Source: Paenibacillus_S vulneris
GTDB taxonomy: Bacteria > Bacillota > Bacilli > Paenibacillales > NBRC-103111
NCBI RefSeq assembly: GCF_039543185.1
Contig: NZ_BAABJG010000052.1
Location: forward strand, 1 to 64,000
DNA length: 64,000 nt
Reading direction: 5' to 3'
Positions 7,881 to 17,627 of the stretch are shown here, piece by piece. The notes below the pieces were generated by a model, which saw only the letters and a list, made by a program, of their open reading frames with translations, did not search any database and was not told the origin of the DNA. A program made the translations under genes and the position numbers. Position 1 is the first letter of the stretch. The number at the start of each line of letters is the position of its first letter.

Positions 7881-9944
7881 TTGAAGATTAACAGAAAGGC
7901 CTTGGTCACCCGGCATAATCCGGTTATCAGAGAAGTTTTGGATTTATCTCCGCTTTCCGTCGGGAACGGGGAATTTGCTTTTACAGCGGATTTCACCGGT
8001 TTGCAAACGTTTCCGGAATCGTACACGATTCCTCTGGGAACACAGTCGCAATGGGCCTGGCACAGCTCAGGAGGCCGGAATGTCTGGAGTCTCAATGATG
8101 TCCGCATGCAGTATAGGGATGAGGAGCGTCAGCTTGGCGGTTATCCAATCCGCGCGGAGGACAAGGAAGAAGCCTATCACTGGCTGAGACAAAATCCGCA
8201 CAGGCTGCAGCTGGGGCAATTTGGATTTGAGTTTACGAGCGCTTCAGGTGAGCTATTGAACCTGGATGCAATTACCGATATAGAACAAACGCTGGATCTT
8301 TGGAGCGGGATTATCGTCAGTCGTTTTCGTGTGGATGACCAGCCCGTCATAGTACATACCTTTTGTCATCCTTCTCTGGACAGCTTCGGAGTTACGGTTG
8401 AAAGTCCGCTGCTTGCAGAGGGACGCTTACGGATTCGGGTTCGCTTTCCTGCGCCCGGAATGACCTCGCGGAGCTGGGACCGTTCGATAGACCTCCATTG
8501 GGGAGAGCCGGACAGTCATGCAACCACATGCAGCAAGTCTTCTCCGACCGGTGCTTTGCTGGAACGAACCATGGATGAGGACGGGTACAACGTTGCTTTA
8601 GGCTGGTCGCAAGGCAGGCTGGAGCAGACCGGGAAGCACGAATTTATCCTTCATGGGGATCAAATCTCGAAGTATATGGAATTTACGGCTGGCTTTTCTC
8701 CACTGGGTCAAGTGATAGCGCTTGCATCCGCAGAGGAGATGATGGAGGCTAGCCGCGATCATTGGGAGAGCTTCTGGATGAGCGGAGGTGCCGTTGAGCT
8801 GGCTGACAGCAAGGACCCGCGGGCGCTTGAGCTCGAACGCCGTATCGTGCTGTCGCAATTCAATACCGCTATCCACAGCGCAGGAAGCGTACCTCCTCAA
8901 GAAACCGGATTATTGTATAACAGCTGGTTCGGTAAGCTTCACCTGGAGATGCATTGGTGGCATGCGTTTCATTTTCCGTTGTGGGGCAGAGCCCATCTGC
9001 TGGAACGAAGTATGGGATGGTACAACGATATTCTTCCGGCAGCGCGTGAAATCGCCAGGTCTCAGGGCTATCAAGGTGCCCGTTGGCCCAAGATGGTTGC
9101 CGCAGAAGGGGCGCAGAGCCCGTCGGTTATAGCTCCTTTGCTTATCTGGCAGCAGCCGCATCCTATCGTTATGGCAGAGCTGTGTTATTTGGCGAAGCCT
9201 ACCCGGGAGACGCTGGAGCGATACCGTGATGTCGTGCTGGAATCGGCCGATTTCATGGCATCCTTTGCCGAATGGGATGAAAAAGGCCGCCGATATGTCC
9301 TTGGTCCGCCGGTGATTCCGGCACAAGAAAATCATAAGGCGGAGCACACCTGGAATCCGACGTACGAGCTGGAATACTGGCGCCATGGGTTGGAAGTAGC
9401 AATGGAATGGGCGAAACGACTAGGTGTTCCGGTGAACCCGAAATGGCTGGAAGTAAGCGAGCAGCTATCCGAGCTGCCTCAGCTGGACGGGGTTTACCTG
9501 GCTCACGAGAATTGCCCCGATACGTATACAAAAGCCAACATTGACCATCCTTCCATGCTGGGTGCACTGGGTCTGCTCCCCGGCAAAAAAGCAGATCCGG
9601 CCGTTATGCGAAATACACTGCAGCGGGTTATGGACAGCTGGCGCTGGGAGCACACATGGGGCTGGGATTACCCGATGGCGGCAATGACCGCGGCTCGGCT
9701 GGGTGAAGGAGAATGGGCCGTCGATCTGCTGCTGAAGGAGGTCACCAAGAACACGTATTTACCGAACGGCCATAACTACCAGCGTCCCGGCTTGTACGCT
9801 TATTTGCCTGGCAACGGCGGGCTTTTGACAGCAGTTGCAATGATGGCCTGCGGCTGGCAGGGAAGTCCGGAACGTCACGCTCCCGGTTTTCCATCCGATG
9901 GCAGCTGGACCGTCCGTTGGGAAGGCCTTCATCCGTGGATGTAG
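7881..9944 (+). CDS. Putative six-hairpin glycoside hydrolase
   Basis: This 687-residue protein has an N-terminal beta-rich part (LSVGNGEFAFTADFTGLQTF near residue 25) and a C-terminal helical part rich in Trp (HLEMHWWHAFHFPLWGR, HTWNPTYELEYWRHGLE, WEHTWGWDYPM), the style of (alpha/alpha)6 glycosidases. I cannot name the CAZy family. No signal peptide is seen, so it should act on imported oligosaccharides. The start is TTG 7881, eight bases after AAAAAGGGGG; the longer frame from 7815 has no site. It opens the carbohydrate cluster and is divergent from the AraC gene. A phosphorylase is the main alternative. Confidence 0.65.
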   Translation: MKINRKALVTRHNPVIREVLDLSPLSVGNGEFAFTADFTGLQTFPESYTIPLGTQSQWAWHSSGGRNVWSLNDVRMQYRDEERQLGGYPIRAEDKEEAYHWLRQNPHRLQLGQFGFEFTSASGELLNLDAITDIEQTLDLWSGIIVSRFRVDDQPVIVHTFCHPSLDSFGVTVESPLLAEGRLRIRVRFPAPGMTSRSWDRSIDLHWGEPDSHATTCSKSSPTGALLERTMDEDGYNVALGWSQGRLEQTGKHEFILHGDQISKYMEFTAGFSPLGQVIALASAEEMMEASRDHWESFWMSGGAVELADSKDPRALELERRIVLSQFNTAIHSAGSVPPQETGLLYNSWFGKLHLEMHWWHAFHFPLWGRAHLLERSMGWYNDILPAAREIARSQGYQGARWPKMVAAEGAQSPSVIAPLLIWQQPHPIVMAELCYLAKPTRETLERYRDVVLESADFMASFAEWDEKGRRYVLGPPVIPAQENHKAEHTWNPTYELEYWRHGLEVAMEWAKRLGVPVNPKWLEVSEQLSELPQLDGVYLAHENCPDTYTKANIDHPSMLGALGLLPGKKADPAVMRNTLQRVMDSWRWEHTWGWDYPMAAMTAARLGEGEWAVDLLLKEVTKNTYLPNGHNYQRPGLYAYLPGNGGLLTAVAMMACGWQGSPERHAPGFPSDGSWTVRWEGLHPWM

Positions 9945-10108
9945 CATTGGTAGCATTGCTAGCTCGTGGAAAGAAGCGCTTAGAATCGTTCTAAACATTT
10001 AATCCGTCGCTTAACAATATGGATGTGAGTACGGCAATGCGGAAAGCAAAGGAAGAAGCCGGCAAGACTGCTGATGCGGTGAAAAAATAATCACTTGGGA
10101 GGTGCGGT

Positions 10109-10312
10109 ATGGTCAAAAAAATCATGGTGCTGCTGGGGTTATTCATTATTCTGTTGATCGTATGGATCGCGGCGGGATTATGGTTCTCATCTCTGTACGG
10201 AAATGCCGGCTTCGGAGGCACGCTATTGATAGGCTTTTGTATCGTACCTCTCGTTCTCCGTTTGGCAGTAACCAAGCTGTTTCGTGCAAATGAGAAGACC
10301 ATAGACCATTAG
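10109..10312 (+). CDS. Small two-helix membrane protein
   Basis: This 67-residue protein has two predicted membrane helices (about residues 4-26 and 37-58) joined by a short Gly-rich loop. I do not recognise a family. The start is ATG 10109 after GGGAGGTG with a spacing of about 5 bases, which is the main support that it is real. An overlapping frame from 10102 is a shadow. It lies between the glycosidase and the dehydrogenase, 57 bases before the latter, so it is probably cotranscribed; any link to sugar use is inference only. Confidence 0.6.
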   Translation: MVKKIMVLLGLFIILLIVWIAAGLWFSSLYGNAGFGGTLLIGFCIVPLVLRLAVTKLFRANEKTIDH

Positions 10313-10369
10313 CTGCAACGCGATAGTTCCATTTTTTTACACATGAAGCAAAAAGGGGAGAAATCATCC

Positions 10370-11455
10370 ATGTCATCCAAAGAAATCGGGTATGCCGTAT
10401 TCGGGCTGGGAGTTGGCAAAAGCCATCTCGCCAGTGCGGTAAAAGCTAAGGGATGCAAGTTCGTCGCGATCTGCGACATGAACGAAGCGGTTTTGCACAA
10501 TCTTGGCGACGAATATGGAATTGATCCGGCGAACCGTTACACGAGCTACGAGGAGCTTCTGAAACGCGAGGATATCGATGTTATCAGCGTGTGCACGCCG
10601 AGCGGCTGGCACAAGGAGCATACGATAATGGCGCTCAAGGCCGGTAAGCATGTGCTGACCGAGAAGCCCCTGGAGATCCGTGTAGATCGAATTGATGAAA
10701 TGAACCAGGTGGCGGCGGAGCAAGGACTTTATCTCGGCTGTGTATTCCAGAACCGGCTTGCGCCGGCCAACCAATTGATCAAGCAAACGATCCAAAGCGG
10801 CCGGATGGGCAAAATGATCACATCCAATTTTCATTTGAAATGGTATCGCGATGATAAATATTATGCCAAGAACGGCGGGTGGAGGGGTACCTGGGCCATG
10901 GACGGCGGCGGTGCAATCATGAACCAAACCATCCATACCGTTGATCTTATGCAGTGGTTTATGGGGCCGGTGCGAAGCATTTTTGCCAAAATGGGGACGT
11001 ACAATCACCCGATTGAAACGGAAGACACAGCGGTAGCCGTCGTGACGTTCGAAAGCGGAGCTATCGGTACCCTTATTGGAACGACATGCGCCTATCCGGG
11101 GCTAGAGGTCTCCGTTCAAATTCACGGATCAACGGGCTCCATTTATTCCAAAAGCAACAAGATCGAGCTGTTTAAAATGGCCGATGATGATGAGCACTAT
11201 TCCGAGGAAGCCCGTATCCTGGAGGCTTATGGCACAGGAGCAGCCAAACCGGCTTCCGAATCGGGTGCACTGCCGAAGACGGGTCATGCAGGGCAAGTCC
11301 AGGATATAATCGATGCCGTAATAGAGGGACGCCCTCCTATGATTGAAGGCAAAGAGGGAAGAGCTTCCGTCGAAATCGTGCAAGCGCTTTATGAATCCGC
11401 AAGAACCGGCAAGGAAGTATTCCTGCCATATGTACCGGAGCTGAGCAAAGCATGA
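10370..11455 (+). CDS. Gfo/Idh/MocA family sugar dehydrogenase
   Basis: This 361-residue NAD(P)-dependent oxidoreductase begins with a Rossmann motif (AVFGLGVGKSHLAS) and has the family hallmark EKPLEIR at about residue 98, with the catalytic-type lysine in EKP. The C-terminal alpha/beta domain follows (MDGGGAIMNQTIHTVDLMQWF holds the conserved His and Asp region). Relatives oxidise sugars, inositols or glycosides, often at C3. I chose ATG 10370 with AAGGGGAG 9 bases upstream; ATG 10343 lacks a site. Its stop overlaps the next start by 4 bases, so the two are translationally coupled and probably act in one pathway. Confidence 0.9.
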   Translation: MSSKEIGYAVFGLGVGKSHLASAVKAKGCKFVAICDMNEAVLHNLGDEYGIDPANRYTSYEELLKREDIDVISVCTPSGWHKEHTIMALKAGKHVLTEKPLEIRVDRIDEMNQVAAEQGLYLGCVFQNRLAPANQLIKQTIQSGRMGKMITSNFHLKWYRDDKYYAKNGGWRGTWAMDGGGAIMNQTIHTVDLMQWFMGPVRSIFAKMGTYNHPIETEDTAVAVVTFESGAIGTLIGTTCAYPGLEVSVQIHGSTGSIYSKSNKIELFKMADDDEHYSEEARILEAYGTGAAKPASESGALPKTGHAGQVQDIIDAVIEGRPPMIEGKEGRASVEIVQALYESARTGKEVFLPYVPELSKA

Positions 11456-12348
11456 ATAAGCCAAATGAACGCACCTCTTCCTTTCCGGCTATTGGATGCT
11501 GCCTGACAACCGGGTCTTTTATGCCGCAAAGCGGAAATACCGAAGCTTCACAGAAAGATCCAGCCGACGTGCTGCTTACCGGAATTAACGGCCTGCTTCA
11601 ATCAGGCTATGACTTCGCGGAGCTTACCGTCGGGGCATTAGCCCAGCTCTCAGAGGATGAATTTGCGCGGCTGCAAAGCAGGCTGAAAGAGGAAGGCATT
11701 GCCATTCCCGTCTTTAACAGCTTTATTCCTCCTGCACTGAAATTAACAGGCCCGGAAACCCAGGCTCAAGCGATAGAAGAGTACGTCGCAAAAGCAATGA
11801 AGCGAGTTCATGAAGTCGGCGGAGAAATGATTATTTTCGGCAGCGGAGGCGCCCGAACCGTTCCGGAGGGCTATGCCGTCGAACAAGGACTTCAACAAAT
11901 TAAAGACTTTCTGACCCTATGTGACCGCTATGCAGATCAATATGATCTTATTGTCGCTATAGAACCGCTGAACCGTAAGGAAAGCAATGTGATCAATAAA
12001 GTTGAGGAAGCGTTGGACGTGGCTCTCGAGCTCAATCTGCGGCATATTCAAGTGCTTGCCGACGCTTACCACATGCATTTGGAGCAGGAGTCACCCGAGA
12101 TTGTGAAGCGTGCGGTTGAAAGCAACCTCCTGGCGCATGTGCATTATGCCGAGTTCGATCGAAGCTTCCCGTCAGGGACCGAAGACGCCGGAGTCGATCT
12201 GAGAGGCTTGTTTACCTTTCTTAGGGACTGTGGATATCAAGGGCGCGTTTCTGCTGAATGTATGGGAGAGAATGTAATGGTTCATAATCAAGCTTCCTTG
12301 AGGTATGTAAGAAATTTGTTAGTACAACTACATGAAAGAGGCGAATAG
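11452..12348 (+). CDS. Sugar phosphate isomerase/epimerase family protein
   Basis: This 298-residue protein has the xylose isomerase-like TIM-barrel pattern (AP_endonuc_2, PF01261), with likely metal ligands in IAIEPLNR (Glu), LADAYHMH (Asp and His), HVHYAEF (His) and SAECMG (Glu). Family members isomerise or epimerise sugars and keto-sugars, usually with a divalent metal. It starts inside the end of the dehydrogenase gene (ATGA overlap), which strongly implies a joint role. In known oxidative deglycosylation systems such pairs act on 3-keto sugars; applying that here is inference. Confidence 0.85.
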   Translation: MNKPNERTSSFPAIGCCLTTGSFMPQSGNTEASQKDPADVLLTGINGLLQSGYDFAELTVGALAQLSEDEFARLQSRLKEEGIAIPVFNSFIPPALKLTGPETQAQAIEEYVAKAMKRVHEVGGEMIIFGSGGARTVPEGYAVEQGLQQIKDFLTLCDRYADQYDLIVAIEPLNRKESNVINKVEEALDVALELNLRHIQVLADAYHMHLEQESPEIVKRAVESNLLAHVHYAEFDRSFPSGTEDAGVDLRGLFTFLRDCGYQGRVSAECMGENVMVHNQASLRYVRNLLVQLHERGE

Positions 12349-12349
12349 G

Positions 12350-13471
12350 ATGTCTTTATTTACTTTATCCGTACAATCCGGCCACCATGCTCGTCGGCAT
12401 TGTCCCGTATCCTTCCGCATTGCCGCTAATGCCGAGATTCTTAATGGAACGGCCGAGCTGCATATGATCGGAGAGGACGGAAAGCCGGTGGCGCTCCAAT
12501 GTGAGAATGTTAACGGCGAGCTGGTCCTCCACTGGATTGTGGATCATCTGGGCGCCGGGGAGAGCCTTACCTATACCGTTCATGCGGGTGCAAATCCGGA
12601 AGGAGAAGCGGTATCGGGCATTCGGCTGGAAGAAAGAGAGCATCAGATCGATGTGGTGATCGGAGGCAGCTATTTCACCTCTTATGTATTTCATCCGGAC
12701 ATCGCCAAGCCCTATCTCGGGCCTATTATGGGGCCGTACGGCGAAAGCTTCACACGTCTTGATTTTGAAACGAAAGAGCACCCGCATCACAGATCCTTAT
12801 GGCTTGCGATCGGCGATGTTAACGACATTGATATGTGGAATGAGCCGAAGGAACGGCATGGAAAGCAAATCGTAACCGGATTCGGGGACAAAACCGAAGG
12901 TGCGGTATTGGCAAGACTGACCTCTACTCAACAATGGTGCTCCTATGGAGGAAAGCCGCAATTGACGGAAACAAGAACGATGACGTTCTACAATACTCCT
13001 GCTGAAGGCCGGTTTATCGATATCGATTTTTCCCTGGTGGCGAACGGACGTGTTGAGCTGGGCGCTACGAAAGAAGCGGGACCGCTGGGAATCCGCGTCG
13101 CAGAATCGATGAAGGCCGATAACGGAGGAGTGATTCGCAATTCCTTCGGTTCCGTCGGAGAAAAGGAATGCTGGGGTCAGCGCGCTCAATGGTGCGACTA
13201 CTACGGCAATGTCGGCGGGCAGACGCTGGGAATCGCCGCCTTCGATCATCCCGATAATGTGGACTATCCTACGTATTGGCATGTACGGGACTACGGTCTT
13301 CTGGCAGCCAACAATTTCTACTTCTTGGGCGGCAAGCTGCTTCAAAAGGGCCAATCCCTGAGCTATAAGCACCGTGTTTATTTCCACGCGGGAGATACGG
13401 ATGCCAGCCGGGTAACAGAGAAGTACCAGGACTACATTCATCCGCCCGTCGTCTCCTTGGTTAAACAATAA
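12350..13471 (+). CDS. DUF6807 (PmoA) family protein
   Basis: This 373-residue protein carries the family signature HPHHRSLWLAIGDVNDIDMW near residue 143, with several His and Asp that could bind metal or substrate, and a beta-rich remainder. The family is often labelled 'methane oxygenase PmoA', which is a misnomer; it is common next to Gfo/Idh/MocA genes in sugar clusters and its reaction is not known to me. The start is ATG 12350, right after the isomerase stop, with GAAAGAGG 7 bases upstream. An ATG at 12332 lies inside the isomerase and has no site. Confidence 0.85.
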   Translation: MSLFTLSVQSGHHARRHCPVSFRIAANAEILNGTAELHMIGEDGKPVALQCENVNGELVLHWIVDHLGAGESLTYTVHAGANPEGEAVSGIRLEEREHQIDVVIGGSYFTSYVFHPDIAKPYLGPIMGPYGESFTRLDFETKEHPHHRSLWLAIGDVNDIDMWNEPKERHGKQIVTGFGDKTEGAVLARLTSTQQWCSYGGKPQLTETRTMTFYNTPAEGRFIDIDFSLVANGRVELGATKEAGPLGIRVAESMKADNGGVIRNSFGSVGEKECWGQRAQWCDYYGNVGGQTLGIAAFDHPDNVDYPTYWHVRDYGLLAANNFYFLGGKLLQKGQSLSYKHRVYFHAGDTDASRVTEKYQDYIHPPVVSLVKQ

Positions 13472-13497
13472 CAATGATAGAGAGGACGGAAAACAAC

Positions 13498-16002
13498 ATG
13501 AAAGAAGTGCTATCGAATCAGTCCTTGGAGCAGCAATTTCTGGAGCCCTCGGACGAATTTACGCCGGTCCCGTTCTGGTTCTGGAACGATGCACTGACGG
13601 CGGAGGAAATCATTAAGCAAATCACAGACTTCGCGGATAAAGGGGTTATGGGCTTCGTTATCCATCCGCGAATAGGAATACCGGAGAGTATCCCGTACTT
13701 ATCGGACAGCTACATGGACTTGGTTGAAGCGGCAGTAAAAGAGGCGTCACGATTGGGCATGACGGTGTTTTTGTATGACGAGGCCATGTATCCGTCAGGC
13801 TCCGCAAAAGGGATGGTGGTTCAAGACGATCCCGCTTATGCAAGCCGGGGCTTGAAGATGCTGGAATGGGATGGCTCCAAGCCGATCGAGCTATCTGACA
13901 TTTTAAGCGAAGGCGATGTGCTGGTCTCCGTACAAGCTGTGAAGAAGAAGGATGGGAGCAGCATTGATCCCTCGGCTGCGGTCAAGGTTGAGCCTGTGAA
14001 CGGAGAAGTTCTTATACCCGACGGGTATGCATCACTATTGCTGTTCATCGAGACGTATTCCAAAGGAACGATCCGGGGGATACATTTCGGCGAGGATGAC
14101 GGGGAGCCTAATGCTCCGGCCTCCGCGGACCTGTTGAACCCTCTGGCCACGCAAAAGTTTATTCGGCTGACGCATCAGCGGTATTATGAACGGCTCGGAG
14201 CCTATTTCGGCAATACGATCCAGGCTATGTTTACGGATGAGCCGGACATTATGGGGCGCCGTCATGTGAAGGGGCTTAAGTCATGGACCACAGGGTTCCT
14301 GGATGATTTCCTGAAGGAAGGCTGCAGGGAAACCGACCTGCCTCTCTTGTGGCTCGAGGGGGACAGCTCGGAAGCCGTACGGCGGGCCTACCGCAAAGCC
14401 GTGAACAAACGGATGGTCGAAGCCTATTATAAGCCTCTAAGCGATTGGTGCGCGGACCATGGCATTGCGTTGACAGGCCATCCGGCGGCAAGCGACGAGA
14501 TCGGTTTATTGGAGCATTTTCAAATTCCGGGACAGGATGTCGTATGGCGTTGGGTCGCTCCTGAAGACGGCAAAGCATTGGAAGGCCGGCATACAACCAT
14601 GGCCAAATGCTCTTCCGATGCGGCAAGGCACAGGGGCAGACGCAGAAACCTCAATGAGTTTCTTGGCGTGTGCAGCCCGGGCGGCGGATGGGCTCTAAGC
14701 GGAGGAGACATCAAGTGGTACATGGATTGGCTATTGGTGAGAGGAGTCAACCTTCTATGCCCTCACGCATTCTATTATTCCATTGAAGGACCGCGCAGAT
14801 ATAACGAGCGTCCGCCCGATGTGGGGCCGAACAACATTTGGTGGCCGCATTACCGCCTTTTTTCCGATTACATGAAACGAATGAGCTGGCTTATGACGGG
14901 CAGCGTCAATACAACGCCAATAGCCGTTCTGTGCCGCGAGGATTGGCTGCCGTGGCAGGCGGTCAAGCCGTTGTACGAGCATCAGAGGGAGTTTAATTAT
15001 CTGGAAGAAAGCTTGCTGGTGAAAGAAAACGCGATCGACAAAGGCTGCATTCGGATTCAAGAACAGGCTTACACTGTGGTGCTGGTGGAAAACGAACATT
15101 TATGGGAGGAAGAAACAAAGGCAGCCTTGCAGCTATTCCTCGATGGAGGAGGTACGGTCTTCGTACTTCATACGGAGGAGCAGGAGCGCGGCTTGCCGGC
15201 AACGATCCGGTTGACAAGTCCTGATCAATTGATTGCGGCACTGGATGACATCCTGCAGCCCGAAGTTCTGTTGGATCCTCCTTGCCCGGATATTAGAGTT
15301 AGTCATGTCGTAAAGGATGGCAATCATTTCTATGTGCTGGTTCATGAGGGAGAACAAGCCTACGAGGGAACCTTGTCTGTTGCAGTATCGGGGAAGACCG
15401 AGCTATGGGATCCGTGGGAAGCCAGGATTGGATCGGCCCATGCTCTCAGATCGAATCTCGGAACAACCGTTCCGGTTCGTTTGGACAGAAGGCAAAGTGC
15501 TATTTTCCGTATCGACCCGGCAATCGACCCGGCAGCTCCAATTGAAGAGAATAGAACGGCTGTGATAACCAGTGAAACGCCTGCATCGCAAAAGGCAGTG
15601 CGTGTTCTGGAAAACGGCTGGCGGGTGGAGTCCGCTGCCCCTGAAGCTTCCTCCCTGGTTACAGGATTAGGAGACTGGTCGGAGATCGAGGGACTGGAAT
15701 CCTTTTCGGGTACGGTGCATTATGTGAACCGCTTTGTCATAGAGGAACCCGTCTCAAGTCGTACGGAACAGATTCTGCTCGATTTGGGAGAAGCCCATGA
15801 AATGGCGGAAGTGTGGGTGAACGGACAGTTTGCCGGGGTACGCATGTGGCATCCGTATAGGCTGAATATTGAAGCGTACGTCAAGCAAGGGGAGAATGAG
15901 CTTCGAGTAGCCGTTACGAACAGTCTGGCTAATAGGATCGATCGGGACAAGCGGCCTTCCGGCCTGATAGGCCCAGTAAGTATAGCGGAATACCATGTGT
16001 GA
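13498..16002 (+). CDS. GH106-like glycoside hydrolase (alpha-L-rhamnosidase type)
   Basis: This 834-residue protein begins with FTPVPFWFWNDALT and GVMGFVIHPR, and continues with FLYDEAMYPSG and AMFTDEPDI, the pattern of GH106-type alpha-L-rhamnosidases and their relatives. The last 130 residues form a galactose-binding jelly-roll (HYVNRFVIEEP, VWVNGQFAGVRMWHPYRL). No signal peptide is seen, so it should act in the cytoplasm on imported glycosides. The start is ATG 13498 after GAGAGGACGG; ATG 13474 is less well placed. It follows the DUF6807 gene by 26 bases. Rhamnose is the likely sugar from the family, but this needs a proper family search. Confidence 0.75.
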   Translation: MKEVLSNQSLEQQFLEPSDEFTPVPFWFWNDALTAEEIIKQITDFADKGVMGFVIHPRIGIPESIPYLSDSYMDLVEAAVKEASRLGMTVFLYDEAMYPSGSAKGMVVQDDPAYASRGLKMLEWDGSKPIELSDILSEGDVLVSVQAVKKKDGSSIDPSAAVKVEPVNGEVLIPDGYASLLLFIETYSKGTIRGIHFGEDDGEPNAPASADLLNPLATQKFIRLTHQRYYERLGAYFGNTIQAMFTDEPDIMGRRHVKGLKSWTTGFLDDFLKEGCRETDLPLLWLEGDSSEAVRRAYRKAVNKRMVEAYYKPLSDWCADHGIALTGHPAASDEIGLLEHFQIPGQDVVWRWVAPEDGKALEGRHTTMAKCSSDAARHRGRRRNLNEFLGVCSPGGGWALSGGDIKWYMDWLLVRGVNLLCPHAFYYSIEGPRRYNERPPDVGPNNIWWPHYRLFSDYMKRMSWLMTGSVNTTPIAVLCREDWLPWQAVKPLYEHQREFNYLEESLLVKENAIDKGCIRIQEQAYTVVLVENEHLWEEETKAALQLFLDGGGTVFVLHTEEQERGLPATIRLTSPDQLIAALDDILQPEVLLDPPCPDIRVSHVVKDGNHFYVLVHEGEQAYEGTLSVAVSGKTELWDPWEARIGSAHALRSNLGTTVPVRLDRRQSAIFRIDPAIDPAAPIEENRTAVITSETPASQKAVRVLENGWRVESAAPEASSLVTGLGDWSEIEGLESFSGTVHYVNRFVIEEPVSSRTEQILLDLGEAHEMAEVWVNGQFAGVRMWHPYRLNIEAYVKQGENELRVAVTNSLANRIDRDKRPSGLIGPVSIAEYHV

Positions 16003-16193
16003 TGGTTAAAGCTGGCGGAGGCTTAGGGGATTAGATGGGACAAGATGCCAGCACGATGCTATGAGATGATGCGAACGACGATTAGCCCAATACCTGGAGA
16101 AAGAAAAGAAAGGGTACAGGTCCCAAAGACGGCATTCTGTCACGGTATGCCTTGGATGGAGTCTGAAGTAGAAAAAAAGGGGAGTTGCATAAA

Positions 16194-17522
16194 ATGAAGT
16201 GGAATAAGTCTATAGTCTCGGTTGTGGCGTCCAGCATGCTCATTTCCATGCTTGCAGCATGCGGAGGAAATGGTGGGGGTGCGGGGGCCGATAAAGGTAC
16301 ACCCGACAAGGCCGCCGCCAATTCGGATAACGAGCCGGCGAACCTGGTCGTTTATTCGAACAGCGGTGATTCTCCGGAGAGCTGGAATGAGCGATTCGGC
16401 AATGCGCTTAAAGAGAAATTTCCTAACTACAATATCAAGTACATTCAGAAGCAATCGAACTACGGGATTAAGGAGCTGCTCACCTCCGGCGAGACGATCG
16501 ACATTTACTGGGATTCGATAGGCGGCTTCGCCTCCGGTCTTCTCGATAACGGACTGGAGTATGATATGACGGATTTGGTCAAGAAGCATCAGATCGATTT
16601 ATCCAAGATTGAGCCGTCCGTGGCCGATTCCATCAAGCAGATTTCCAAGGATAAAATCTACGGTATTCCCGTTTTCAACAACAACATGGTTCTCTACTAC
16701 AACAAAGATATATTCGATAAATTCGGCGTGCCTTATCCGAAAGACGGCATGACCTGGACGGAAGCGAACAAATTGGCCCAGCAGTTAACACGGGTGGACG
16801 GCAAAACCTATATCGGTCTCTCCTCATCCCAGACTCATATGCTTCCTATGAACCAGCTATCGATTCCTTTTGTCGATGCGGCAACCGATAAACCGACCAT
16901 TTTCACCAATGAAAAGTGGCGCGAGTATTTTGAAACCGTGTTTGTCGGTCCTAGTAAAGCTCAGGGATATGTTGAATACATGAAGGAGCTTAAGGATGCC
17001 ATTCCGTACCGCAATGAATTTTTGAAGGAGAAGAACGTAGCGATGTTCGCCTGGCTGTCCTCTATCGTCTTCGTATTCCCGGAGGAATTCCAGAGCATGA
17101 ACTGGGATATGGTATCCCTGCCGACGTTCGACAGCCTGCCTAAAGTCGGTTCGCAGGCGTATCCTACTTATTTCACCGTGACCTCGATGTCCAAGCAAAG
17201 AGATCAAGCGATGAACGTAATCAAGTATTTAATTAGCGAGGAGCATCAAACCAAGCTGTCCAAAATCGGAATGATGCCGGTCTTGGATAATGACGCCGTG
17301 AAGAAAGTATACGGTCAAGAAAGTATTTTCAAAGGGAAAAACTTCGGCGCCTCGTTCTATAACAAGTTCGCTCCGATCCCTGAAAAATCCCGGTATGACA
17401 GCCTTATGCTGACACCATACGCCAAAGCGGTTCCTAAAATCATCCTAACCGGAGACTACAATACCGTATTCCGCGCGACCGAGGAAGATACGATGAAGAA
17501 AATAGCGGACGCCAAAAAATAA
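16194..17522 (+). CDS. Extracellular solute-binding lipoprotein, family 1
   Basis: This 442-residue protein has a lipoprotein signal (LISMLAAC, lipidated Cys at about residue 24), a Gly/Ala-rich linker and a carbohydrate-type binding fold (LVVYSNSGDSPESW, YGIPVFNNNMVLYYNKDIF, MTWTEANKLAQQLT). Such proteins deliver sugars to an ABC importer. The start is ATG 16194 with AGGGGAG 9 bases upstream. It ends the carbohydrate cluster after a 191-base gap that shows no terminator. Oddly, no permease or ATPase gene is next to it; rarA follows. It may work with a transporter encoded elsewhere. Confidence 0.92.
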   Translation: MKWNKSIVSVVASSMLISMLAACGGNGGGAGADKGTPDKAAANSDNEPANLVVYSNSGDSPESWNERFGNALKEKFPNYNIKYIQKQSNYGIKELLTSGETIDIYWDSIGGFASGLLDNGLEYDMTDLVKKHQIDLSKIEPSVADSIKQISKDKIYGIPVFNNNMVLYYNKDIFDKFGVPYPKDGMTWTEANKLAQQLTRVDGKTYIGLSSSQTHMLPMNQLSIPFVDAATDKPTIFTNEKWREYFETVFVGPSKAQGYVEYMKELKDAIPYRNEFLKEKNVAMFAWLSSIVFVFPEEFQSMNWDMVSLPTFDSLPKVGSQAYPTYFTVTSMSKQRDQAMNVIKYLISEEHQTKLSKIGMMPVLDNDAVKKVYGQESIFKGKNFGASFYNKFAPIPEKSRYDSLMLTPYAKAVPKIILTGDYNTVFRATEEDTMKKIADAKK

Positions 17523-17599
17523 TAGGGGTTTACTAGCTTCCGAGACGCAGGAAACGAGCTCGGCTACGGCCAGCGGACTGCGCTGCTCTCCGAATACGT

Positions 17600-17627
17600 T
17601 TGTAATTCCCTGAGGCTCCTTTATAAT
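17600..17627 (+). promoter_or_regulatory. Promoter of rarA
   Basis: TTGTAA at 17600-17605 and a perfect TATAAT at 17622-17627 are 16 bases apart. The start of transcription would fall near 17634, inside the inverted repeat described next. Confidence 0.6.
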
